From Acidobacteriota bacterium (lineage in GTDB: Bacteria; Acidobacteriota; Terriglobia; Acidiferrales; UBA7541): a stretch of DNA of 26,498 nucleotides. Of the stretch, positions 8,420-15,983 are shown one piece after another. Location: contig JAGWRH010000399.1 of the NCBI GenBank assembly GCA_028876695.1, positions 1 through 26,498 on the forward strand, in the 5' to 3' direction. A model generated the notes under the pieces. It ran no database searches and had not been told where the DNA came from. It worked only from the letters and a program-made list of their open reading frames with translations. The translations under genes were made by a program, and so were the position numbers. How positions within the stretch are numbered: the stretch's first letter is position 1; the number at the start of each line of letters is the position of its first letter.

Positions 8420-8797
8420 TTACGCTAGGACGATCAAGTCAATTTCCACGCGGACATCTCGCGGCAGCCGCGCTGCTTCCACCGTCGAACGCGCGGGCGG
8501 ATTCGATGGAAAATATTTGGCGTAAACCTCGTTCATAGCCGCGAATTCATTCATGTCCTTCAGATAGACTGTCGCTTTCACCGCGCGATCGAGCGATGAC
8601 CCTGCCGCCTCCACGATTGCCTTTAAATTTTCCAATACGCGTGTGGTTTGCTGCGCTATGCCGCCGTCCACTAACTGATTCGTTGCTGGGTCGAAAGCCA
8701 CTTGCCCGGCAGTGAATACAAATCCGCCGGCCTTTACTGCTTGCGAATACGGGCCAATCGCCTTCGGCCCCTTCTCCGTGCAGATGATTTCCTTCAT
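8420..8797 (-). CDS. ridA: RidA family reactive enamine/imine deaminase
   Basis: At 125 residues this is full length for the RidA (YjgF/YER057c/UK114) family. These small trimeric cytosolic proteins hydrolyse the enamine/imine intermediates released by PLP-dependent dehydratases, protecting other PLP enzymes. Family hallmarks are visible: AIGPYSQAV at 13-21, FTAGQV at 28-33, the N-x-x-x-I segment ENLKAIVEAAG, and the C-terminal signature PARSTVEAARLPRD with the substrate-binding Arg at 103 and VEIDLIV at the end containing E118. The ribosome binding site is strong, with GGAGGAGGA running almost up to the ATG. It lies 61 bases downstream of the M1-like gene on the same strand, so co-transcription is possible. 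Confidence 0.96.
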   Translation of the reverse strand: MKEIICTEKGPKAIGPYSQAVKAGGFVFTAGQVAFDPATNQLVDGGIAQQTTRVLENLKAIVEAAGSSLDRAVKATVYLKDMNEFAAMNEVYAKYFPSNPPARSTVEAARLPRDVRVEIDLIVLA

Positions 8798-8858
8798 TCC
8801 TCCTCCGTTTCCACGTCGCTCAGCGCGTGCTGAACCTTCGCGATGTCTGATGCATTAA

Positions 8859-10340
8859 TTATCTTGTGGGCGCGGGAGCATCGGCGCGAAGCGGATACCT
8901 GGCGCGGAAATCGCTCGGAATTCCTTTCCCGTCGAGCCACTCACGGAACGTTGGTCCCAGTTGGCGTCCCGTCGATTGCTCGAGCACCGACCGCAGCACG
9001 TGGTAGTCCACTTCCTGTCCGCGCAAGCTCGTTAGCATATGGGCGATCCCCGCGCGAACGGACGCTTCGCCGTACGCGTCCTCTAATGCGATGTAAAACA
9101 GCGGAGCTTTGGCTAAGGCAATTCGCCGCTGTGGCGCTGGGCTGCTGGCCATCGTTGCCGCGATGGGGGTCTCGTCCGAGTCTTTCGTGGCCGCATCGTA
9201 GCGCTGCAGATACGCGTAAATTCTCTGTTGGCGTCCGGAAGGCCCTCTGCGCGATTCGTCCGCCACGACCGACGCGTACTCCGGCAGTCCATCCCCCATA
9301 CCGATCTCGGCCTCAACGCTTGGGAACACTTCTTCATCGAACCAGTTTCGCGCCAGCGCTTCACCGACCAATTCGAAAAACCGCTCGCTGTCGATTCCCA
9401 GGTCAAACGCAGCGGGATTCAGCAGCGCGCCGCCGGGAAAACTCACGGCCGCGGCGTCGCCACGCCCGCCGACAGGGCTTTGAACTGATGCGGATTCCAC
9501 CACGCTGGGTGCGGCAATGTTCCGGTCAAATGAGCCGAAGTCCTTCGTCAGCGAATTCCAGATAATCGCGACCTGCCGCGCTGATGCGGCTGTTTTCTCT
9601 GACAGCGGCTGAGTGGTCCAGAAAACCGTGGCATTCCGGCTGCCGTTTGTCGGCCATATCGCGTATCGTCCGGCTACAGCAAACGCTCCCAATGCCCTGG
9701 CGTTCACTTCGTAGCGACGTTCGATTTCACTGCCAAATCGTTTCTGGCCTTTCGGCGCACCGCCCGCCATCACGGCGAAATTCGCTGGCACTCGAATCTG
9801 GTAATTCATCCGCGGCGGGCGTGAAGGATACGACGCCAGCAGATGTTTGGCCGGCTGAAGGTGCGGCGCCCATCCGCGCACGCCTAGATGAAAGCTTTCC
9901 GGCTCGATGGTCACGTATGACGAGAATTGGACCGGTGATCGCAGCGTGTAATCGAAACGTAATTCCAGCTTCTGCTTCCTCATCCACGCCTTCGCAAAAG
10001 TGATGCGCACTAGGTCTGGCTGCGATGGCGACTCGTCGAGCGGTAGCGCGGAGGGCGTTGTTTCCACTCCGTCCACCTCGATGCGCAGGTCCGTTCTCCC
10101 TGTGGTTTCCGACGAAGGAAGTCGCGCATCAATGAACCGGAGTTCGCTGGTACCGGAATTTCGCAGCGTGAAATCGACGTGAATGGCTAGCGCCGGATTC
10201 TGACCTGGTATGAAACGGATCTCGCGGGTCTCCCGCGCAATCTGATATCCGGGCGCGAGCGCTACCGCGCAACCGACGGCGCACATCGCGCAAATAACTG
10301 CGACCCATCCGGCGAGCGAACTCGAAATGCTTTGTCTCAA
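8859..10340 (-). CDS. Secreted M1-peptidase-like protein with degenerate zinc site
   Basis: A 493-residue protein with an N-terminal hydrophobic segment (about 9-29) typical of a signal peptide; AVGC at 21-24 could be a weak lipobox. The layout follows M1 metallopeptidases: an N-terminal beta-rich region, then FPGGALLNP (about 298-306) where the GAMEN motif belongs, then GEALARNWF (about 324-332) where HExxHxWF belongs, then MGDGLPEY where the NEGFA motif with the third zinc ligand belongs, and a C-terminal helical part ending LEQSTGRQLGPTFREWLDGKGIP, like the M1 C-terminus. All three zinc ligands are replaced, so it should not be a zinc peptidase; a binding or scaffold role is inferred. The start is a TTG at 10340, since an in-frame stop lies 12 bases upstream. 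A TAAAAT hexamer sits nine bases before it. The M1 relationship is by motif layout only. Confidence 0.72.
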   Translation of the reverse strand: MRQSISSSLAGWVAVICAMCAVGCAVALAPGYQIARETREIRFIPGQNPALAIHVDFTLRNSGTSELRFIDARLPSSETTGRTDLRIEVDGVETTPSALPLDESPSQPDLVRITFAKAWMRKQKLELRFDYTLRSPVQFSSYVTIEPESFHLGVRGWAPHLQPAKHLLASYPSRPPRMNYQIRVPANFAVMAGGAPKGQKRFGSEIERRYEVNARALGAFAVAGRYAIWPTNGSRNATVFWTTQPLSEKTAASARQVAIIWNSLTKDFGSFDRNIAAPSVVESASVQSPVGGRGDAAAVSFPGGALLNPAAFDLGIDSERFFELVGEALARNWFDEEVFPSVEAEIGMGDGLPEYASVVADESRRGPSGRQQRIYAYLQRYDAATKDSDETPIAATMASSPAPQRRIALAKAPLFYIALEDAYGEASVRAGIAHMLTSLRGQEVDYHVLRSVLEQSTGRQLGPTFREWLDGKGIPSDFRARYPLRADAPAPTR

Positions 10341-10349
10341 CGTGGCAAG

Positions 10350-10355
10350 ATTTTA
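10350..10355 (-). promoter_or_regulatory. TAAAAT -10-like hexamer nine bases before a TTG start
   Basis: The minus strand reads TAAAAT, nine bases, then the TTG start of the M1-like gene. There is no Shine-Dalgarno sequence in the interval. If used as a -10 element, the message would have a leader of only about three bases. No convincing -35 is visible. Confidence 0.3.
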
Positions 10356-10480
10356 AGGGTGCTTGCAAGGGCAGAAAAGCTGAAAATCGAAAACGAGTCG
10401 ATTCGGTGGACTCTCAAGAGAAAGAAGCTGGCTGTAGTATGAAGGCGGATCGCAGGAAGCCGCTCAGCCCGCCAATCAGC

Positions 10481-11140
10481 TCAAGAGCCCCCGAAATGGC
10501 GCAAGATTTCGGCTTCACTTGCGCCGCGATGGCGATAGGCCAGAATCGCTCGTCCTTGCGATTCTGGAACTGCCCTCTGGACCAGTTGGAGAAGCGTCGA
10601 CTGACGCACGCCAGTATTTTTCAATTGAGCGAGTGTGGCGCCGGAAAGGACCGATTTGCCGCGAGCACGCTGACGGGCCTCTTCCATGACGATGGCGTCA
10701 GATATGCCTGCAAGCTTCATCGCCTGTAACTCGCCCCATCCGAGGCCCAATTGGTCGATTCTCGCGAGCTCGAGGATATCGGTGTCGCTCATTCCAGCTT
10801 GTGCTAAACCAGCGACAGCATCACCAGCGTCGAAAGGGCGATTGCGCCCTCTATAGATTTCGACAAGCGCGACGCAGTCAGCGTCCGCGAATCCACTCTG
10901 GTGGGCTTTTGCGATCTCGCCCACTTCCACGGAGCTGATTTTCAGCGCGTCCAGCCGCTGGACGGCCGCATAGCTCATCCCACTGCTCTCAAGCGGCGAA
11001 GTATCGACGGGTTTTAACCGGCTACAGCCGGTCCATAACATTGTGAGCGTCCCGCAAATCGCCGCTCCGCGGGCAACGGCACGAATTCCGCGCAAAGGAC
11101 GCCCGTCGCGCACGAACGCACATGACAGTAGCTTTCCCAT
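10481..11140 (-). CDS. Putative lipoprotein with short helical repeats
   Basis: I do not recognise this 219-residue protein as a named family. The N-terminus is Arg-rich, followed by a hydrophobic stretch and LWTGC at about 35-39, which would serve as a lipobox, so it is probably anchored to the outer or inner membrane. The mature part is made of predicted short helices with a recurring pattern around Gly-Met/Ile-Ser: SSGMSYAAVQRL, AQAGMSDTDILEL, LAGISDAIVMEEA, KNTGVRQSTLLQL and RHRGASEAEILRH. These look like five degenerate copies of a helix-turn-helix-like packing unit. It lies 71 bases downstream of rsh on the same strand, and the M1-like gene follows 140 bases on. No Shine-Dalgarno sequence is present, but TAAAAT sits six bases before the ATG. 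Confidence 0.7.
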   Translation of the reverse strand: MGKLLSCAFVRDGRPLRGIRAVARGAAICGTLTMLWTGCSRLKPVDTSPLESSGMSYAAVQRLDALKISSVEVGEIAKAHQSGFADADCVALVEIYRGRNRPFDAGDAVAGLAQAGMSDTDILELARIDQLGLGWGELQAMKLAGISDAIVMEEARQRARGKSVLSGATLAQLKNTGVRQSTLLQLVQRAVPESQGRAILAYRHRGASEAEILRHFGGS

Positions 11141-11146
11141 AGGCCA

Positions 11147-11152
11147 ATTTTA
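11147..11152 (-). promoter_or_regulatory. TAAAAT -10-like hexamer six bases before the lipoprotein start
   Basis: The minus strand reads TAAAAT, then TGGCCT, then ATG. The six-base gap is exactly what a leaderless promoter needs, with transcription starting at the A of the start codon. No clear -35 element is seen. It would make the lipoprotein gene independent of rsh transcription. Confidence 0.42.
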
Positions 11153-11211
11153 CGCTTGTGTTTTCGATGAAACTCGGCGTGTGCGGAACTGCTAACGCTA
11201 AGGGCGAACAT

Positions 11212-13410
11212 TCACACGTTGTAAACTCGCTCGATATCGAACACACCCGTTATCCGCCTGATGCCGGCGAGGATGTATTCCAGCTGCTTGCGGTCGCGAA
11301 CGTCGAGCGCAACATCAATTCTTGCGCGAATCTCGACGCCGCTGCTCTCAAAAGTACGAATGTTGGCGCCAGCATCGCTGATCACGCTGGTGATGGCGGC
11401 AAGCATGCCCGGGCGATCCTCGGTAAAAATCCGCAGGCGTACCGGAAAAGTTGAATGCGAGCCGCTGCCCCACTCGACCGGTATGCGCCGCTCGGGCTCG
11501 TACAGAAGGTTTTGCACGTTGGGGCAGATTTTGCTGTGCACCGCGATACCGCGTCCGCGCGTCACATAGCCGATGATGTCGTCACCGGGGATCGGATTGC
11601 AACACTTGGAGCGGTAGACCATCAAATCATCGTGGCCGCGAACCACGATGGTGGCTTCGTCCATGCCCAGCAGGTGTTTGACTGTTGTGGCAAGTTTCGG
11701 CGGCTTCTCTTCTGCGGATTCGGCGAGGGGCTCACCGGTGGCCTTTGCCAGCACTTGCCGAGCGGACCATTTTCCGTACCCCAGCTCCGCGTAGAGGTCT
11801 TCCATTCGCGCGCACCCATATTCCTGCGCTACGCGGTGCCAATCCTCGTTCGAAATGCGTTTCAAATTCACGCCTGAATGGCGCGCCTCCTTCTCCAGCA
11901 ACCGCCGCCCCACATCCGTCGCCTCCTCGCGCTCGTGCAGGTGAATCCATTGGCGGATCTTCGTGCGCGCCCGCGGCGTGTGCACCAGCGAGAGCCAATC
12001 GCGAGACGGCGCGTGGCCCTTCTGCGTGATCACTTCGACCACATCGCCATTCGCCAGCACGTGCCTCAGCGGCACCATTTCGCCGTTCACCTTTGCGCCG
12101 GCGCACTGATGCCCGACTTCCGTGTGAACGGCATATGCAAAATCAATCGGCGTTGAGCCGCGCGGCAGAACAACCACGCGCCCCTTCGGCGTAAACGTGT
12201 AGACCTCTTCGGGGTACAGATCGACGCGGAGCGTGGAAAGGAATTCGCTCGGCTCCTGCATCTCCTGAACCCATTCAATCAGTTGCCTCATCCACACGAT
12301 CCGCTGGTCGTCCGCCGTTGAGGCCGCGTGCCCATCCTTGTATTTCCAGTGCGCCGCCACGCCCTGTTCGGCAATCCGATGCATTTCCTGCGTGCGAATC
12401 TGTACTTCGAATGGCTGCCCGGAATGAATGACCGTGGTGTGCAACGACTGGTAGAGATTCGGGCGCGGCATGGCGATGTAATCCTTGAATCTGCCGGGTA
12501 CCGGGCGCCAGATCTGATGGATTACACCGAGCGCCGCATAGCAATTCTTGACTGTGTCGGTGATGACGCGAACCGCCAGCAGGTCGTAGACCTGGTCGAG
12601 CATTCTCTGCTGCTTTTGAATCTTTAGGTGCAGAGAATACAAACGCTTCACCCGCGCCTGCACCTCAGCTGGGATGCCGCTCTCCACCATTTTTTCCCGA
12701 ATCGAGTTCTGCACTTCTTCCAGGAATTTGTCGAAAACTTTCTGCTTCGACGCGACTCTCTTCTGCAACTCAAGAAACGCTTCCACCTCCAGGTAGCGGA
12801 ACGCCAAATCCTCCAGTTCGCCGCGTATTAAGCCCATGCCCAGCCGGTTGGCAACCGGCGCGTAAATATCGAGCGTTTCGCGCGCGATCCGCTGCTGCCT
12901 GTCGGGCTCGAGATATTCCAGCGTGCGCATGTTGTGCAACCGGTCCGCAAGTTTCACCATTACCACACGAACATCGTTGACCATGGCCAGGAGCATCTTG
13001 CGAACGTTTTCCGCCTGGCGATCCTCCGGCGCGAGCAAGTCCAGACGGCTAATCTTGGTTACGCCCTCGACAAGCCGTGCAATATCCGGCCCGAACAGCT
13101 CCGATAATTTTGTAACTGAAACCTTGGCGTCTTCCACCACATCGTGCAGCAGCGCGGCGCAGATCGAGGTGGAGTCCAGCTTCATGTCTGCCAGAACGTG
13201 CGCCACTTCGACGGGATGCGAAAGATACGGCTCACCCGAAAGCCGCAATTGTGATTTGTGTTGTTCTGCCGCGAAATCGTAGGCACGCCGCAGCAATTCG
13301 AGGTCGTCACCCGGCCGGTTCCGGTGGACCTTGTCGATCAGTTCCATGAAGCGCAGATCGACGACCCGGCGGGCGCCGGCACTGACGGCGGGATTGTTCA
13401 TGGCGCTCAT
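11212..13410 (-). CDS. Bifunctional (p)ppGpp synthetase/hydrolase, RelA/SpoT homologue
   Basis: This 732-residue RSH protein has the full long-RSH architecture. The HD hydrolase domain (about 45-190) carries H65 in SHPVEVA and HDVVED at 89-94, which bind Mn2+ for pppGpp/ppGpp hydrolysis. The synthetase domain (about 245-370) holds RFKDYIAMPRPNLYQSLHTT; the RxKD loop, rather than ExDD, is the form found in bifunctional enzymes. A TGS domain (about 400-465, with VYTFTPKG and GSTPIDFAYAVHTEVG), a Cys-containing conserved region (YRSKCCNPIPGDDIIGY) and a C-terminal ACT domain (about 652-732) follow, giving ribosome and nutrient sensing. It sets the stringent-response alarmone level. TAGAAT lies 12 bases before the ATG with no strong Shine-Dalgarno sequence between. 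A second ATG at codon 4 is possible. Confidence 0.97.
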   Translation of the reverse strand: MSAMNNPAVSAGARRVVDLRFMELIDKVHRNRPGDDLELLRRAYDFAAEQHKSQLRLSGEPYLSHPVEVAHVLADMKLDSTSICAALLHDVVEDAKVSVTKLSELFGPDIARLVEGVTKISRLDLLAPEDRQAENVRKMLLAMVNDVRVVMVKLADRLHNMRTLEYLEPDRQQRIARETLDIYAPVANRLGMGLIRGELEDLAFRYLEVEAFLELQKRVASKQKVFDKFLEEVQNSIREKMVESGIPAEVQARVKRLYSLHLKIQKQQRMLDQVYDLLAVRVITDTVKNCYAALGVIHQIWRPVPGRFKDYIAMPRPNLYQSLHTTVIHSGQPFEVQIRTQEMHRIAEQGVAAHWKYKDGHAASTADDQRIVWMRQLIEWVQEMQEPSEFLSTLRVDLYPEEVYTFTPKGRVVVLPRGSTPIDFAYAVHTEVGHQCAGAKVNGEMVPLRHVLANGDVVEVITQKGHAPSRDWLSLVHTPRARTKIRQWIHLHEREEATDVGRRLLEKEARHSGVNLKRISNEDWHRVAQEYGCARMEDLYAELGYGKWSARQVLAKATGEPLAESAEEKPPKLATTVKHLLGMDEATIVVRGHDDLMVYRSKCCNPIPGDDIIGYVTRGRGIAVHSKICPNVQNLLYEPERRIPVEWGSGSHSTFPVRLRIFTEDRPGMLAAITSVISDAGANIRTFESSGVEIRARIDVALDVRDRKQLEYILAGIRRITGVFDIERVYNV

Positions 13411-13422
13411 CTGCGTGCACCC

Positions 13423-13428
13423 ATTCTA
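13423..13428 (-). promoter_or_regulatory. TAGAAT -10-like hexamer just upstream of rsh
   Basis: The minus strand reads TAGAAT, then 12 bases, then the rsh ATG at 13410. The predicted transcript would have a leader of about five or six bases, too short for a normal ribosome binding site. A TTGATT lies 20 bases upstream, an over-long spacing, so the -35 is uncertain. Confidence 0.38.
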
Positions 13429-13538
13429 CGCCCGGATTTGCGCAGGGGAATCAATCCGCTGATTTCGACGTTACTGGCCCGCGACTGCGGCGCGGCATCT
13501 GCGTTGAAGCCAGGGCGATAGGCGGATAAGCTCCTCAC

Positions 13539-13988
13539 ATGGATTGCGGTAACGTGTTCGCCAAGCTAAGAAGCGTCACAATTGTTTCGACGGTTTTGCT
13601 CGTAGCGACTATCGGTCACGCGGGACAAATTGACAGCCACAAAGATCATGCGAGCAAATCGGCTCGAGCCGAAGGCGCCGCGCTCTACAAACGCCATTGC
13701 GCGGTCTGCCACGGCGATGACGCGAAGGGCGGCTCCGCGCCGCGTTCCGCAATATTCACCGAGCGTGCTCCTAACCTCACAATCCTGGCACAACGTCACG
13801 ATGGAACATTTCCGGCGGATTACGTCACTAATGTATTGCATTGCGGGGTCAAAATGACCGGCCACGGCTCCGCCGAAATGCCGGTCTGGGGCTCTATTTT
13901 CAAAGCGTCGGCGATGGGCGATGACGTGCAAGTGAACCGACGTATCGCCGCCCTCACCGCCTATCTGAAATCGCTGCAGGCTAAGTAG
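13539..13988 (+). CDS. Small secreted c-type cytochrome
   Basis: A 149-residue protein with a signal peptide (hydrophobic core about 12-26, probable cleavage near HAG at 27-29), so it is exported to the periplasm. It has one haem-binding CAVCH motif with C54, C57 and H58, preceded by GAALYKRH as in class I cytochromes c of the cbb3/cytochrome c6-like type. The likely distal haem ligand is M114 in SAEMPVWG. The body is longer than the smallest cytochromes c and contains an extra Cys at 102. It is transcribed divergently from rsh and has no oxidase or dehydrogenase gene beside it, so its redox partner is unknown. The ATG lacks a good Shine-Dalgarno sequence; TAAGCT lies six bases upstream, a weak leaderless-type arrangement. 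Confidence 0.93.
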   Translation: MDCGNVFAKLRSVTIVSTVLLVATIGHAGQIDSHKDHASKSARAEGAALYKRHCAVCHGDDAKGGSAPRSAIFTERAPNLTILAQRHDGTFPADYVTNVLHCGVKMTGHGSAEMPVWGSIFKASAMGDDVQVNRRIAALTAYLKSLQAK

Positions 13989-14158
13989 GCGATATTTTCG
14001 ATTCGGCTGCGTATGACGTAAGACTCACGCAAGGAACGCAGGGGCGCGACAATTGTTAGTCCGCGAACAGTAGGAGCGCTGGCCGTTGGCGACGTCACTC
14101 GTTAGCGCCAGAGGCTGAAAGGCGCGTCACACGACGCCCACAAAACCACAGTGAGCTG

Positions 14159-15142
14159 TTACTTCGACTGCTCAAGCGCTTCGATTAAGGCAGGAACGAT
14201 TTCGAAGAGATCGCCGACGATTCCGTAATCCGCCACCTCGAAAATTGGCGCATTCTGGTCCTTGTTAATCGCTGCAACCGTGCGTGAAGCTTTCATCCCC
14301 ACCACGTGTTGGATCGCGCCGCTGATTCCCAGCGCGAGATACAGCTTTGGCGCGACGGTCTGGCCCGAGCTGCCGATCTGCCGATCCATCGGCAGCCAGC
14401 CTTCGTCGCAAATTGGCCGGGACGCGCAAATCTCACCGTTCAAAAGCTTCGCCAGCTTCTCGGCCATGGGAATGTTTTCCGGTGCTTTGATGCCGCGCCC
14501 GATCGATATCAGGATTGGCGCCTGCGTTAAATCGACCGCCTGCTTCGCCTCGCGGAATCTTTCCAGCGGTTTGGTGCGAATTTGTTCCGGTTTGAGCTCT
14601 ACGGTTACCGGTTTGACCGGAGCTTTGCCACTTCCACGCTTCGCCAACAGATCTGCGCGAAACGCCCCTGCCTGGAACGTCGCCACCCAAGGCGCTGCGC
14701 CGGTAAAAATGACGTCAGACGCCGTACGCCCCTGAAACATCTGGCGGACGAAAATCAACTTCCCGTTTTCGTACCGGTAGCCGATGCAATCACCAATCAA
14801 CCCCTTTTGCATCGAGGCAGCGAGCTTCGGCGCGAAATCCCGTACCTGGTACGTGTGCGGCAGCAGCACCAAGTCCGATTTGGCGCTTTCGATCACCTGG
14901 CGTAGCGCCAGCGAAAACCCATCCGGAGTATATTTCTCGAGCAGATCGTGTTCGACGATCAGCACTTCGTCAAGTTGATACCCGGCGAGTTCTTCCGCGA
15001 GCGACGTCATGCCTTTGCCGATCACCACTCCCGAAACAGAACCGCTGGTCTGCTTCGCAATCTCCTGCGCAGCCATAAGCGTCTCGAAGCTGACGCGATT
15101 CCATTGCGCGTCATGCTGCTCGGTAATCAGTAGGATTTTCAT
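14159..15142 (-). CDS. etfA: Electron transfer flavoprotein alpha subunit
   Basis: A 327-residue EtfA. With EtfB it forms a soluble FAD-containing heterodimer that takes electrons from acyl-CoA dehydrogenases and related enzymes and passes them to a membrane quinone reductase. The N-terminal domain begins MKILLITEQHD and contains the usual alpha/beta fold; the C-terminal FAD-binding domain (about 200-327) contains GRGIKAPENIPMAEKLA, the conserved RPICDEGWLPMDRQIGSSG segment, LYLALGISGAIQHVVGM, and the AINKDQNAPIFEVADYGIVGD ending typical of the family. Its ATG is three bases past the etfB stop codon. The ribosome binding site lies inside etfB: GGTGATC, matching the 3' half of an extended Shine-Dalgarno sequence, lies just before the etfB stop. 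The two genes are therefore translated from one message, giving equal amounts of the subunits. Confidence 0.97.
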   Translation of the reverse strand: MKILLITEQHDAQWNRVSFETLMAAQEIAKQTSGSVSGVVIGKGMTSLAEELAGYQLDEVLIVEHDLLEKYTPDGFSLALRQVIESAKSDLVLLPHTYQVRDFAPKLAASMQKGLIGDCIGYRYENGKLIFVRQMFQGRTASDVIFTGAAPWVATFQAGAFRADLLAKRGSGKAPVKPVTVELKPEQIRTKPLERFREAKQAVDLTQAPILISIGRGIKAPENIPMAEKLAKLLNGEICASRPICDEGWLPMDRQIGSSGQTVAPKLYLALGISGAIQHVVGMKASRTVAAINKDQNAPIFEVADYGIVGDLFEIVPALIEALEQSK

Positions 15143-15145
15143 GGC

Positions 15146-15916
15146 TCAGATCACCCGCGCTTCGTGACGTAGTTTCTCCAGAAGCTTTGCTGCGGCTTCT
15201 TTCGGCGAACCGGTGATGAATTCCGTCTTTTTGGTTTTTTGCGGGACGTAAATTCGCTCGATCTTCTCCGTTGGCGCGTCCTGCACACCGAGTGAGGCGC
15301 GCTCCACCGTAGCGATCTCCTTCTTCTTCGCGGCCATGATGCCCTTCAGTGTCGCGTAACGAGGTTTGTTAATGCCCGACTGAATCGTGAGCACGGCTGG
15401 GAGCGGCGCTTCGACCCACTCGAACCACCCAGCCTCGAGTTCGCGCTTCAGTTTCACACGCCGGTCGAGCATTTCGATCGCCATGATGATGGTTGCATGT
15501 GGCCGCCCGAGCAACTCCGCCAGAAGGACGCCGGTCTGGCCAAATCCCTGATCATCGCTTTGTAATCCCGTCAAAATCAGGTCGAAATCTTCCTTTGCCA
15601 TCGCCGCGGCCAGCGACCGCGCCGACGCCAGTGGATCAAGCCTAAAAAACTCCGCGTCGGCCACGTGAATGCCTCGATCCGCGCCCTTTGCCAGAGCCTC
15701 CTTGATTGTTTGCTTGGCGCGCTCGGGACCCATGGAGACCGCCACCACTTCGCCGCCGTGCTTTTCCTTCAGCCGCAGAGCTTCTTCAAGCGCGTAGGCG
15801 TCCGGCTCGTTGGTTTCGAAACCGATGTCCGACTCGCGGATCCAGGCGCCCGATTCCGCAATCGTGAGCGGCGCGTCTTTGGCGGGAACTTGCTTCACGC
15901 ACACACCGATCTTCAC
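15146..15916 (-). CDS. etfB: Electron transfer flavoprotein beta subunit
   Basis: A 256-residue EtfB, the partner of the adjacent EtfA. The family features are visible: MKIGVCVKQVP at the start, NEPDAYALEEALRLKE, VVAVSMGPERAKQTIKEALAKGADRGIHV, the nucleotide-binding segment DLILTGLQSDDQGFGQTGVLLAELLGRP (it binds AMP in known ETFs), and LPAVLTIQSGINKPRYATLKGIMAAKKKEI containing the recognition-loop region. The start is a GTG at 15916, supported by GGGAGG five bases upstream. It follows fabF by 67 bases on the same strand. The neighbourhood suggests ETF made together with fatty-acid synthesis proteins, though which dehydrogenase feeds it is not shown here. Confidence 0.97.
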   Translation of the reverse strand: MKIGVCVKQVPAKDAPLTIAESGAWIRESDIGFETNEPDAYALEEALRLKEKHGGEVVAVSMGPERAKQTIKEALAKGADRGIHVADAEFFRLDPLASARSLAAAMAKEDFDLILTGLQSDDQGFGQTGVLLAELLGRPHATIIMAIEMLDRRVKLKRELEAGWFEWVEAPLPAVLTIQSGINKPRYATLKGIMAAKKKEIATVERASLGVQDAPTEKIERIYVPQKTKKTEFITGSPKEAAAKLLEKLRHEARVI

Positions 15917-15983
15917 TTGATCCTCCCGGCCGGCAGCAAATCTTGAATATCGGCGATTTCCGCCCGATGCTCAGTGACGTAAA

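Noticed and set aside
13989..14158. Possible terminator or small RNA between the cytochrome and etfA genes
   Set aside because: Several imperfect GC-rich inverted repeats were examined; none gives a clean stem followed by a U-tract, and no promoter for a small RNA was convincing.
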